Below are positions 1-6,635 of a stretch of 10,100 bases of DNA, piece after piece; within the stretch, counting starts at the first letter, position 1; every line of letters begins with the position of its first letter. The stretch is taken from NCBI GenBank assembly GCA_015487335.1, contig WFPZ01000255.1, positions 1 to 10,100 of the forward strand, read 5' to 3'. The notes beneath the pieces are model-generated. The model was not told the origin of the DNA, made no database searches, and saw nothing but the letters and a program-made list of their open reading frames with translations. Origin of the DNA: Paracoccaceae bacterium (GTDB lineage Bacteria > Pseudomonadota > Alphaproteobacteria > Rhodobacterales > Rhodobacteraceae). Made by a program: the position numbers and the translations under genes.

Positions 1-600
1 CCTGCCGCACCGCCGCAAGCCCCGCCCGCGAAGGCTTCGTCGGATGCGCCGCAACAGGCCGCGCTCCTGCCCGGGGATGAAAACCTTTCGCTCGGCGATG
101 CGCAGCAGATCGCCCCTCCCGGCCTGCCGGGCGAGGCGCGCAGCGCGCCTGCCCCCCAGGCTCCTGCCGCGCCGCCCCCTTCTCCTCCGCCGCCTGTCCC
201 TCCGGTCTTCATACGCGCCGTCGTCGAAGCCGCGCAGCAGCTTCCCGACCGCCCGGTGGAAATCTCGCTCGCCCCGGAGGAGCTGGGCCCCGTCCGCCTG
301 ACGCTCAGCCTTGGCGATGACGGGCTCAGCATCGCAATTGCCGCCGAGCGGCCCGAAACCCTGCAACTGTTCCGCCGCCATGCCGAAGCGCTGGCGCTCC
401 AGTTCCGCGATTTCGGCTATGGAAACCCGTCCTTCACCTTCTCCGGCGGGGCGACATTCGCCGGCGGCGGGCACGGGCACTCCTCGCCCGCCTCGGCGCC
501 AGGCACTTCCGCGCCGCCCGCGCCGCCTCCACAATCGCCCCCGGCCGTAGGCGCGCCGGTGGCCCTTCGCCTCGGCTCCGGTATCGACATCAGGTTGTAG
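1..600 (+). CDS. fliK: Flagellar hook-length control protein FliK, C-terminal part (5' end outside window)
   Basis: The frame is open from the first base to a TAG at 598-600, giving the last 199 residues of a longer protein. Residues 1-78 are almost all Ala, Pro, Gln and Gly, the disordered Pro-rich middle typical of FliK. Residues about 80-145 match the FliK C-terminal (Flg_hook) domain: the APEELGPVRL core at 91-100, then a beta hairpin, then AERPETLQLFRRH (115-127) and FRDFGY (135-140). A second Pro/Ala/Gly-rich tail follows, ending in LGSGIDIRL. In the family, FliK is exported by the flagellar type III system, measures hook length and uses this domain to switch FlhB specificity from hook to filament substrates. 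The gene lies 11 bp before flgD, consistent with one transcription unit. The domain call is firm; the true start and full length cannot be seen. Confidence 0.88.
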   Translation, partial: PAAPPQAPPAKASSDAPQQAALLPGDENLSLGDAQQIAPPGLPGEARSAPAPQAPAAPPPSPPPPVPPVFIRAVVEAAQQLPDRPVEISLAPEELGPVRLTLSLGDDGLSIAIAAERPETLQLFRRHAEALALQFRDFGYGNPSFTFSGGATFAGGGHGHSSPASAPGTSAPPAPPPQSPPAVGAPVALRLGSGIDIRL

Positions 601-611
601 AAAGCTTTGCC

Positions 612-1283
612 ATGGACGTGACCCAGCCCGCCGCTTCCGCTCTCTCACCCGCATCCGCGCCCGCCGCCGAGCGTGCGAAAAGGCCGAAGATCGCCTCCGA
701 TTTCGAAACCTTCCTGCGCATGCTTACCGTCCAGATGCAGAACCAGGACCCGCTGAACCCGCTCCAGTCCTCCGAATTTGCGGTGCAGCTTGCCACCTTC
801 TCGGGGGTAGAGCAGCAGGTGCGCACCAATGATCTGCTCTCCACCCTCGCCACCACCCTGAGCCTCGGCGGGCTCGCACAGATCACCCCGTGGGTCGGGC
901 TCGATGCCCGCGCCCCCACCGCGGCCGAATTCTCCGGCCAGCCCATCGATGTCTTTCCCGGCCCGCTCCCGGCGGACAAGAGCGCCAGCCTCGTTGTCCG
1001 CGATGCCAGCGGGAAGGAACTGCAGCGCCTGCCCTTGGATCCTGCCGAAGGCCCAGTGCAATGGGCCGGCACCGATGCCGATGGCCAGCCCTTTCCCCCG
1101 GGCAACTACAGTTTCTTCGTCGAGGTCGAGGAAAACGGCCAGCCCGTCGAGACGTATCAGGCCCAGGTCTATACCCGCATCGCGGAGGTGCGCCTTGAGG
1201 GCGAACGGCCGGTGGCGGTGTTCCGCAACGGCGAGGCGGTGCCGGCCGACAAGATCACCGCCCTGCGCAGCCCGTCCGGCTGA
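612..1283 (+). CDS. flgD: Flagellar hook assembly (hook-capping) protein FlgD
   Basis: The protein has 223 residues, a normal FlgD length. After an Ala/Pro/Ser-rich N-terminus, residues 34-69 carry the diagnostic FlgD block, with FLRMLTVQMQNQDPLNPLQ at 34-52 followed by the conserved SSEFAVQL and FSGVEQQ segments. Residues about 110-190 form the Ig/tudor-like C-terminal part, including DASGKE (131-136), WAGTDADGQPFPPGNYSF (151-168) and a short strand-rich end. FlgD caps the growing hook outside the cell so that FlgE subunits can polymerise, and is discarded once the hook is complete. ATG 612 is used because the conserved block starts about 33 residues in and the preceding gene ends at 600; the ribosome binding site is weak (GAAAG, 600-604). 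It follows fliK closely, and regulated substrate switching links the two products. No intrinsic terminator is visible after it. Confidence 0.95.
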   Translation: MDVTQPAASALSPASAPAAERAKRPKIASDFETFLRMLTVQMQNQDPLNPLQSSEFAVQLATFSGVEQQVRTNDLLSTLATTLSLGGLAQITPWVGLDARAPTAAEFSGQPIDVFPGPLPADKSASLVVRDASGKELQRLPLDPAEGPVQWAGTDADGQPFPPGNYSFFVEVEENGQPVETYQAQVYTRIAEVRLEGERPVAVFRNGEAVPADKITALRSPSG

Positions 1284-1385
1284 GGCGCGTTTCCCTGCCT
1301 GCCCGCCCTGTCCGGCGCGTCCCGAAGCGGTTGATATATCGAAGATCTGGCGCCGGCGGTTGCGGATCAACAGCCCCAGAGCCTA

Positions 1386-2303
1386 ATGTCGCGCCGGGCA
1401 AAGGAGAAAACTGCCTTGGCAGCACCCGGACACAGCGCGCGCGAAACCGCCGATTCCCTGCGAGAAGCTCTCGTCCGGGCCGGCCTCGTTGCGCCACAGG
1501 CCGCGTGGACGGCGCTTGCCGGCGGGCGCACCAATGCCATCTGGCGCATCGACGCCGCGCCGCATCCGCTGGTGTGCAAGCTGTTTCGCGAAGATGGAGG
1601 AACACCGCTTTTTCCCAACCAGCCCAGGGCCGAGATCACCGCCTTGCGCGCCCTGGACGGCAGCGGCATCGCACCGCGGTTCGTCGCCGTGGCCGAAACC
1701 GCCCTCGGTACCTGCCTGCTCTACCGCCATGTCGCGGGCCGGCCCTGGCGGCGCGACGGCGCCCTTGCCGGGCGCCTTCTGGCCCGGCTGCACTCTCGCA
1801 CCCCGCCCGAAGGGCTGCGGCGCATTCCCGCAGGACCTGACGCGCTGCTCCGCCAGGGGAAGCAGATCCTTGACGGTTGCGCTTCGCCTCAAGCCGAGCG
1901 TCTGCGCAGCCTCTGCCCGCAAGCGCGCCCCTGCCCCGAAGGCCGCCAGGATGCCTTCCTGCACGGGGATGCCGTGCCCGCCAATATCATCTGCGCCGGG
2001 AAAGGCGCCGTGCTGATCGACTGGCAGTGCCCGGGCCGGGGCGATCCGTGCGAGGATCTTTTCACCTTTCTTTCCCCGGCCATGCAGCACCTCTACGGCC
2101 CGGGCCCCCTGCCCGCCGACGAGGAGCACGCCTTCCTTGCCGCCTACGCCAACCCCGCCGCTGCCGAAAGGCTCGCCTGTCTGCGCCCGCTCTTTCACTG
2201 GCGCATGGCGGCCCATTGCCTGTGGAAGGCCGAGCGCGGCGATGCCGACTACCGTGAAGGGATGAAACTGGAAATCGAAGCCCTGATCCGCGCGGCGGCC
2301 TGA
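1386..2303 (+). CDS. Phosphotransferase, choline/thiamine kinase-like (APH fold), substrate unknown
   Basis: This is a 305-residue protein of the aminoglycoside/choline kinase-like superfamily. The visible motifs are a nucleotide-loop GGRTNAIWRI (46-55), the ATP-binding Lys in LVCKLF (K65), the catalytic loop FLHGDAVPANII (191-202, with H193, D195 and N200), and the Mg-binding LIDWQCPGRGDPCEDL (210-225, with D212). The GGxTN loop is more like choline, thiamine or LPS-core kinases than antibiotic phosphotransferases, so I expect phosphorylation of a small metabolite or a glycan, not drug resistance. It has no signal peptide or membrane segment and should be cytosolic. ATG 1386 has no good ribosome binding site; an in-frame TTG at 1416 lies 9 nt after AAGGAG and would give 295 residues without touching any motif. 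The gene follows flgD after 102 bp, but nothing ties it to flagella, and it is convergent with ubiB. Confidence 0.85.
   Translation: MSRRAKEKTALAAPGHSARETADSLREALVRAGLVAPQAAWTALAGGRTNAIWRIDAAPHPLVCKLFREDGGTPLFPNQPRAEITALRALDGSGIAPRFVAVAETALGTCLLYRHVAGRPWRRDGALAGRLLARLHSRTPPEGLRRIPAGPDALLRQGKQILDGCASPQAERLRSLCPQARPCPEGRQDAFLHGDAVPANIICAGKGAVLIDWQCPGRGDPCEDLFTFLSPAMQHLYGPGPLPADEEHAFLAAYANPAAAERLACLRPLFHWRMAAHCLWKAERGDADYREGMKLEIEALIRAAA
1401..1418 (+). promoter_or_regulatory. Shine-Dalgarno AAGGAG before an alternative TTG start of the phosphotransferase
   Basis: AAGGAG at 1401-1406 is followed, after 9 nt, by TTG at 1416-1418, in frame with ATG 1386. It is among the best Shine-Dalgarno matches in the window, and the residues it would remove (MSRRAKEKTA) are low-complexity and not part of the kinase fold. 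The upstream ATG is preceded only by GAG four bases away. Either start is possible; I favour TTG slightly on translation signals but kept the ATG in the gene entry because TTG starts are uncommon. Confidence 0.45.
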
Positions 2304-2304
2304 G

Positions 2305-2351
2305 ACCGCGCTGCGCGCGGTGCCTGCGGCGCGAGTATTTGCAGACAGAAG
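2305..2351 (+). repeat. GC hairpin plus GCGAGTATTT tail, resembling a recurrent Rhodobacterales 3'-flanking motif
   Basis: Two bases after the phosphotransferase stop is a perfect 7-bp stem, ACCGCGC (2305-2311) and GCGCGGT (2315-2321), with a TGC loop and no following T-run. A purine-rich tail with GCGAGTATTTG (2331-2341) and AGAAGAAGG follows. From memory, tails of the form GCGAGTATTT...AGAAGAAG occur repeatedly downstream of genes in Rhodobacterales genomes; that cannot be checked here, and no second copy is in this window. Role unknown: transcript 3'-end formation or stabilisation is a guess. Confidence 0.4.
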
Positions 2352-2357
2352 AAGGGG

Positions 2358-2381
2358 GCCTTCCTTCGCCCGGAGGCTTTT
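2358..2381 (+). terminator. Probable intrinsic terminator of the phosphotransferase gene
   Basis: GCC, a bulged T and TCC (2358-2364) pair with GGAGGC (2372-2377) around a 7-nt loop, followed at once by TTTT (2378-2381). The six-pair stem with one bulge and a short T-run is a modest rho-independent terminator for the plus strand. It lies 55 bp after the stop codon, in the convergent gap before ubiB. I see no equally good structure for transcripts coming from ubiB in the other direction. Confidence 0.5.
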
Positions 2382-2436
2382 GACAGGACTGGATGCCGGG
2401 GACCGGGCAGCAGGTGGAGTTTTCCAGGCTCTGAGC

Positions 2437-3966
2437 CTACAGCAGGGCCGCCGCCCAGAAACCGGCAATCGCCAGGGCCGCGCCCAGCACCATGTAGCCG
2501 GCCGGCCGCAGGGGAGAGGCCTGCGGCGGCGGTTCGGGGGGCTGTGACTGGGCGATCAGGGCAGCCTCGGCCATCTGCGGCAGCTTGGGCCCGAAGCGGG
2601 CCAGAACCCGGGCCGTGGCGACAAGATCGCGCATGAGAGCCAGCGGGCCGACGTTCTCGCGGATGTATCGCTCCACCACCGGGCGGGCCACCTCCCAGAT
2701 GTTGATATGCGGATCGAGCGAGCGCGCCACGCCTTCGACCACCACCATGGTGCGCTGCAGCAGGATCAGCTCGGTGCGGGTCTGCATGCCGAAGCGTTCC
2801 GTCACCTCGAACATGTAGCTCAGCAGCCGCGCCATCGAGATCTGCCGCGCCTCCATCCCGAAGATCGGCTCGCCCACCGAGCGCAGCGCGCGGGCGAATT
2901 CGTCCACGTCCTGATCGGCGGGCACATAGCCGGCCTCGAAATGCACCTCGGCCACCCGGTGGAAATCGCGCTTGATGAAACCATAGAGGATTTCGGCATA
3001 GACGCGGCGGGTGTAGTCATCGATATGGCCCATGATGCCGAAATCGAGGGCGATGATGTCGCCGTTTTCGGCCACCTTCAGGTTGCCCTGGTGCATGTCG
3101 GCGTGGAAGAAGCCGTCGCGCAGCGCGTGGCTGAGGAACAGCTGCAGCACCCGCTCGGCAAGTTTCGGAAGATCGTGGCCAGCGGCCCTGAGCGCCTCGA
3201 TGTCGTGAATCGGGATGCCCTCGGCCCAGCCCAGCGTCATCACCCGCTTGTCGGTCATAGACCAGACCACGGCAGGCACCCGGAAGCCCTCGTCGTCCCT
3301 GGTGTTGGCGGCAAATTCGGCGGCGGCGGAAGATTCCATCCGCAGGTCCAGTTCGCCTTTCACCACGCCCTCGAAATGGGCGATCACGTCGGTGGGGCGC
3401 AGCCGGCGCGAGGAGGGAGAGAGAAGTTCGATCATGAAGGCGGCGAAATAGAAGGCGTCTATGTCCTTCCGGAAGGCCTTCTCGATGCCGGGGCGCAGAA
3501 CCTTTACGGCGACGGCCTCGCCGTTGTCGGCGCGGCGCGCCTTGTGCACCTGGGCGATCGAAGCCGCCGCGACGGCATCGGAGAACTCGCTGAACAGCTC
3601 GTCCACCGGGCGGCCCAGCTCGGCCTCCACGGTGGCGCGGGCCACATCGGTGGGAAAGGGCGGCAGCTTGTCCTGCAGCACCTGAAGCTGTTCGGCCAGT
3701 TCGTTGCCCACCACATCGGGGCGGGTCGAGAGGATCTGCCCGAACTTGATGTAGGCCGGGCCCAGCGCCGTCAGCGCCCTTGTCACGGGTGGCAGGGAAG
3801 GGTCTCCCTTGTAGCCGAGCCACTTGAACGGCCAGCCCAGCACATGGGCGGCGATGCGCAGGGTCACCGGGGCATCGAGCGCCTGCAGGGCCACCCGCAT
3901 GGCGCCGGTGCGCTCCATGGTCGCGCCGGTGCGCACCAGCCGCCAGATGTTGTGAGGCCCGCGCAT
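2437..3966 (-). CDS. ubiB: UbiB/ADCK/ABC1-family atypical kinase-like protein of ubiquinone biosynthesis
   Basis: This 509-residue protein has every hallmark of UbiB: the KFGQ motif at K74-Q77, the Ala-rich loop AAASIAQVH (133-141) in place of a Gly-rich loop, the ATP lysine in VAVKVLRPG (K155), a conserved acidic ELDLRME (205-211), the catalytic HADMHQGN (288-295) and DFG (308-310). Residues about 491-509 form a single hydrophobic C-terminal anchor after a Pro-rich linker, placing it at the inner membrane. Databases often label it 2-polyprenylphenol 6-hydroxylase, but the fold is a protein-kinase-like ATPase. In known systems UbiB supports ubiquinone synthesis, probably by ATP-driven handling of lipid precursors or the Ubi complex, and does not itself hydroxylate. 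Its ATG directly follows the ubiE TAG with no gap, and GGAAG lies 7 nt upstream inside ubiE, so translational coupling is likely. Confidence 0.96.
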   Translation of the reverse strand: MRGPHNIWRLVRTGATMERTGAMRVALQALDAPVTLRIAAHVLGWPFKWLGYKGDPSLPPVTRALTALGPAYIKFGQILSTRPDVVGNELAEQLQVLQDKLPPFPTDVARATVEAELGRPVDELFSEFSDAVAAASIAQVHKARRADNGEAVAVKVLRPGIEKAFRKDIDAFYFAAFMIELLSPSSRRLRPTDVIAHFEGVVKGELDLRMESSAAAEFAANTRDDEGFRVPAVVWSMTDKRVMTLGWAEGIPIHDIEALRAAGHDLPKLAERVLQLFLSHALRDGFFHADMHQGNLKVAENGDIIALDFGIMGHIDDYTRRVYAEILYGFIKRDFHRVAEVHFEAGYVPADQDVDEFARALRSVGEPIFGMEARQISMARLLSYMFEVTERFGMQTRTELILLQRTMVVVEGVARSLDPHINIWEVARPVVERYIRENVGPLALMRDLVATARVLARFGPKLPQMAEAALIAQSQPPEPPPQASPLRPAGYMVLGAALAIAGFWAAALL

Positions 3967-4737
3967 CTAGATCTTCCAGCCCGAGTGCAGCACCGCCACG
4001 CCCATGGTGAGGTTGCGGTATTTCACGTTCTCGAAACCGGCCTCGCGGATCATCTGCGCGAAGGTTTCCTGATCGGGGAAGCGGCGAATCGATTCCACCA
4101 GATACTGGTAGCTGTCCCGGTCATTGGCGATCACCTGCCCCAGCCTCGGGATCACGTTGAACGAGTAGAGATCGTAGAGTTTCTGCAATCCCGGGTTCGG
4201 CAGCTGGCTGAACTCCAGAACCATCAGCCGCCCGCCAGGGCGCAGCACCCGGAAAGCCTCGCGCAGGGCGTCCTCGATGCGGGTCACGTTCCGGATGCCG
4301 AAGCTGATCGTGTAGACGTCGAAGGAATCGTCGGCAAACGGCAGCGCCATGGCATCGCCCACCACCCATTCAAGCCGGTCGGCCAGCCGGGCGGCCTCGG
4401 CCCGCTTGCGCCCCTCCTCGAGCATCGATTCGGTCATGTCCAGCACCACCACATCGGCCTGCGGCGCGCGCTTGAGGAAACGGAAGGCGATATCGCCGGT
4501 GCCGCCGGCCACGTCCAGCAGGCGCTGGCCGTTGCGGGGCGCCAGCCAGTCCATCATCGCATCCTTCCAGATGCGGTGAATGCCCATCGACATGGCGTCG
4601 TTCATGATGTCGTACTTGCTGGCGACATTGGTGAAGACACCATGCACCATGCCGGCCTTCTGGTCCTCGGCCACTTCGCGGAAGCCGAAATGGGTGGTCC
4701 TGGTGCTGTCGTCCGTCATCGGCTCCGGCCGTTCCAT
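3967..4737 (-). CDS. ubiE: Ubiquinone/menaquinone C-methyltransferase UbiE
   Basis: UbiE uses S-adenosylmethionine to C-methylate the demethoxy-quinol ring in ubiquinone synthesis (and demethylmenaquinol where menaquinone is made). In the 256-residue form the UbiE signature KYDIMNDAMSMGIHRIWK lies at 41-58, SAM motif I LDVAGGTGDIAF at 74-85, the acidic VVLD at 97-100, GDAMALPF at 127-134, a second UbiE signature from SFGIRNVT (145-152) to LRPGGRLMVLEF (165-176), and the typical C-terminus GVAVLHSGWK. ATG 4737 was chosen because GGTGAG lies 6 nt upstream. The ATG at 4719 (start MTDDS, 250 residues) fits the usual family length and is a real alternative, but its GGAG is only 3 nt away. The gene is first in a two-gene unit with ubiB and divergent from mutM. 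Confidence 0.95.
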   Translation of the reverse strand: MERPEPMTDDSTRTTHFGFREVAEDQKAGMVHGVFTNVASKYDIMNDAMSMGIHRIWKDAMMDWLAPRNGQRLLDVAGGTGDIAFRFLKRAPQADVVVLDMTESMLEEGRKRAEAARLADRLEWVVGDAMALPFADDSFDVYTISFGIRNVTRIEDALREAFRVLRPGGRLMVLEFSQLPNPGLQKLYDLYSFNVIPRLGQVIANDRDSYQYLVESIRRFPDQETFAQMIREAGFENVKYRNLTMGVAVLHSGWKI

Positions 4738-4807
4738 GTGAAACTCACCCCTCTTATAAGTGTCCGGCGGGGCGATACAATGCACCCTTCCGACAGAAGA
4801 GGAAAAC
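4738..4807. promoter_or_regulatory. Divergent promoter region between ubiE and mutM
   Basis: The 70-bp gap must hold start signals for both directions. For mutM, TACAAT at 4776-4781 is a good -10 box placing the transcript start near 4788, but I see no good -35. For ubiE, the minus strand reads TTGTAT (4780-4775), a 16-bp spacer and TATAAG (4758-4753). The two candidates overlap, and TATAAG is part of the perfect palindrome CTTATAAG (4753-4760). The ubiE leader would be very short, with the ribosome binding site close to the transcript end, which weakens that half of the call. The mutM site GAGG (4799-4802) lies 5 nt before its ATG. Confidence 0.35.
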
Positions 4808-5659
4808 ATGCCGGAATTGCCAGAAGTCGAAACCGTGCGCCGCGGCTTGCAGCCGGTGATGGAGGGCCGTGCGATCGCCCGCGCCGAAATTCGCCGGGAC
4901 GGTCTGCGCCGGCCCTTTCCTGCGCGCATGGCCGAACGGCTGGAGGGGCGGCGGGTGGAGCGCCTGCGCCGCCGCGCCAAGTATCTTCTGGCCGATCTTT
5001 CCTCGGGCGAGACGCTGATCATCCATCTCGGCATGTCGGGGCGGATGCTGATCGGAGACGACGCAGCCGGCACCTTTCACCACCCCCATGGCGTTCATGC
5101 CCGCCACGACCACGTGGTCTTTCATCTCGAGGGGGGTGCACGCGTCACCTTCAACGATGCCCGCCGCTTCGGGGTGATGGATCTGGCCCCCACCGACGGG
5201 CTGGAGGAGCACCCGCTGCTCAGGGATCTCGGCCCCGAACCGCTGGGCAACACGTTCAGCGAAACCCATCTTGCCTCCGCGCTGCGCGCCCGGCGCTCGC
5301 CCCTCAAGACAGCGCTGCTCGATCAGAGGGTGGTGGCGGGGCTGGGCAACATCTATGTCTGCGAAGCCCTGCACCGGGCCGGGCTGTCGCCGCACCGCCA
5401 GGGGGCGCGGACAGCGCCGGCGCGCCTGGCCGGGCTGGTGCCGGTGATCCGCGAGGTGCTGAACGAAGCCATCGCCGCGGGGGGCTCTTCGCTGCGCGAC
5501 CACCGCCAGGCAAGCGGCGAGCTGGGCTACTTCCAGCACGCCTTCCGGGTTTACGGCCGCGAGGGAGAGCCCTGCCTGACCCCCGGCTGCGACGGCACGA
5601 TTCGCCGCTCCGTCCAGGCCGGACGCTCCACCTTCTGGTGCCCCCGCTGCCAAAGATGA
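4808..5659 (+). CDS. mutM: Formamidopyrimidine-DNA glycosylase (Fpg/MutM)
   Basis: MutM removes 8-oxoguanine and formamidopyrimidines from DNA and cleaves the abasic site (beta,delta-lyase), starting base excision repair. The 283-residue protein begins MPELPEVETVRRGL, giving the catalytic N-terminal proline (P2) and E3 after Met removal; this fixes ATG 4808 over the longer in-frame start at 4760. Other hallmarks are the phosphate-contact lysine in AKYL (K58), HLGMSGR (73-79), NDARRFG (116-122), the helix-two-turn-helix around LDQRVVAGLGNIYVCEAL (171-188), and a C-terminal zinc finger with C256, C261, C278 and C281 plus the conserved Arg in AGRST (R273). The first cysteine pair is CX4C where E. 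coli has CX2C; I recall this as common in alphaproteobacteria. All catalytic residues are present. The enoyl-CoA hydratase gene follows after 64 bp. Confidence 0.97.
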   Translation: MPELPEVETVRRGLQPVMEGRAIARAEIRRDGLRRPFPARMAERLEGRRVERLRRRAKYLLADLSSGETLIIHLGMSGRMLIGDDAAGTFHHPHGVHARHDHVVFHLEGGARVTFNDARRFGVMDLAPTDGLEEHPLLRDLGPEPLGNTFSETHLASALRARRSPLKTALLDQRVVAGLGNIYVCEALHRAGLSPHRQGARTAPARLAGLVPVIREVLNEAIAAGGSSLRDHRQASGELGYFQHAFRVYGREGEPCLTPGCDGTIRRSVQAGRSTFWCPRCQR

Positions 5660-5723
5660 CTTGATCCGCGCGGCAGGGCTGCTAGGACTCCCCCCCGACC
5701 GAAACAGCCCGAGGCGCTTCATC

Positions 5724-6500
5724 ATGGCCTACAAGAACATCATCGTTGAAATCGAGGATGACGTCGCCCTTATCCGCCTCAACCGCCCCGATGCGCTGAA
5801 CGCGCTCAACTCGGAGCTTCTGGAAGAACTGGGAAGCGCGCTGAAGGAGGCCGACGCCAACGACAAGGTGCGCGCCATAGTGATCACCGGCAACGAAAAG
5901 GCCTTTGCCGCGGGGGCGGACATCAAGGAGATGTCGGAACAGTCCTTCGTCGATGTCGCCTTCTCCAACCTGTTTGCCGAGGCTTCCGACACGATCGCCT
6001 CGATTCGCACCCCGATCATCGCCGCGGTTTCCGGCTATGCGCTGGGCGGCGGGTGCGAACTGGCCATGATGTGCGATTTCATCATCGCCGCCGACAACGC
6101 GAAATTCGGCCAGCCCGAAATCAATCTCGGGGTCATGCCGGGCATGGGCGGCTCGCAGAGGCTGGCCCGGTTCGTCGGCAAGTCCAAGGCCATGGACATG
6201 AACCTCACCGGCCGCTTCATGGATGCCGCCGAGGCCGAGCGTTCCGGCCTCGTCAGCCGCGTTGTGCCGGCCAAGCGCCTTCTGGAAGAGGCCATGGGCG
6301 CTGCCCAGAAGATCGCCGAGAAGTCCCGCCTGACCACCTATTTCGTCAAGGAAGCGGTGAACCGCAGCTACGAGACCACCCTCTCGGAGGGCCTGCTGTT
6401 CGAGCGGCGCCTGTTCCACTCGCTCTTTGCCACCGAAGACCAGAAGGAAGGGATGCGCGCCTTCCTGGAGAAGCGCGAGCCGCAGTTCCGCGACAGGTAG
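5724..6500 (+). CDS. Enoyl-CoA hydratase (crotonase family)
   Basis: This 258-residue protein hydrates trans-2-enoyl-CoA to 3-hydroxyacyl-CoA, a step of fatty-acid beta-oxidation. It aligns closely with mitochondrial short-chain hydratase: the oxyanion-hole segment FAAGADIKEM (61-70, A65), the second oxyanion glycine and first catalytic Glu in GYALGGGCELAMM (104-116, G109 and E112), and the second catalytic Glu in FGQPEINLGVMPG (128-140, E132). Both glutamates are kept, so hydratase activity is expected, unlike many crotonase relatives. The C-terminal FATEDQKEGMRAFLEKR is also typical. MAYKN at 5724 is the start, with GAGG nine bases upstream; the longer in-frame ATG at 5661 adds a tail unlike the family. 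It would be cytosolic. The substrate chain length cannot be read from sequence, so I give no specific symbol (fadB1, paaF and ech are all used). Confidence 0.93.
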   Translation: MAYKNIIVEIEDDVALIRLNRPDALNALNSELLEELGSALKEADANDKVRAIVITGNEKAFAAGADIKEMSEQSFVDVAFSNLFAEASDTIASIRTPIIAAVSGYALGGGCELAMMCDFIIAADNAKFGQPEINLGVMPGMGGSQRLARFVGKSKAMDMNLTGRFMDAAEAERSGLVSRVVPAKRLLEEAMGAAQKIAEKSRLTTYFVKEAVNRSYETTLSEGLLFERRLFHSLFATEDQKEGMRAFLEKREPQFRDR

Positions 6501-6562
6501 GCGCCCGGATTTTCGGCCGTTGGCGCACCGGGATTTTCCTCGGAAAACTTGCGCCCGCCCGG

Positions 6563-6591
6563 TTGACTTGCCCGCGAGTCGGGCCTAGAAG
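6563..6591 (+). promoter_or_regulatory. Sigma-70-type promoter of rpsT
   Basis: TTGACT (6563-6568), a 17-bp spacer and TAGAAG (6586-6591) lie 44 bp before the rpsT start, predicting a transcript start near 6598. The -35 matches five of six consensus bases at ideal spacing. This is the clearest promoter in the window and suits a strongly expressed ribosomal protein gene. The spacer contains a GANTC site (6576-6580). Just upstream, TTTTCC and GGAAAA form a 6-bp dyad (6534-6547). Confidence 0.7.
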
Positions 6592-6635
6592 CGCGACTTC
6601 AGAATTGCACCACCCGAAAAGTGGAACCGAAAGAC

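Noticed and set aside
1284..1385. Promoter TTGATA (1331-1336) or GATATATC palindrome before the phosphotransferase
   Set aside because: No matching -10 at 16-18 bp (the position reads CGGCGG), and an 8-bp AT palindrome alone is weak evidence.
1383..2468. A 361-codon minus-strand frame antisense to the phosphotransferase
   Set aside because: The sense frame has complete kinase motifs; the antisense product has none and would overlap the end of ubiB.
4738..5073. N-terminal extension of UbiE back to 5073
   Set aside because: The extension is antisense to mutM, Arg/Ser-rich and unlike any UbiE; the family N-terminus fits starts at 4737 or 4719.
2707..5664. A 985-codon open frame on the plus strand opposite ubiB and ubiE and overlapping mutM
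   Set aside because: Length comes from high GC and codon bias opposite real genes. The translation is His/Gly/Ala/Arg-rich with no domain, and the overlapped strands hold three unmistakable conserved genes.
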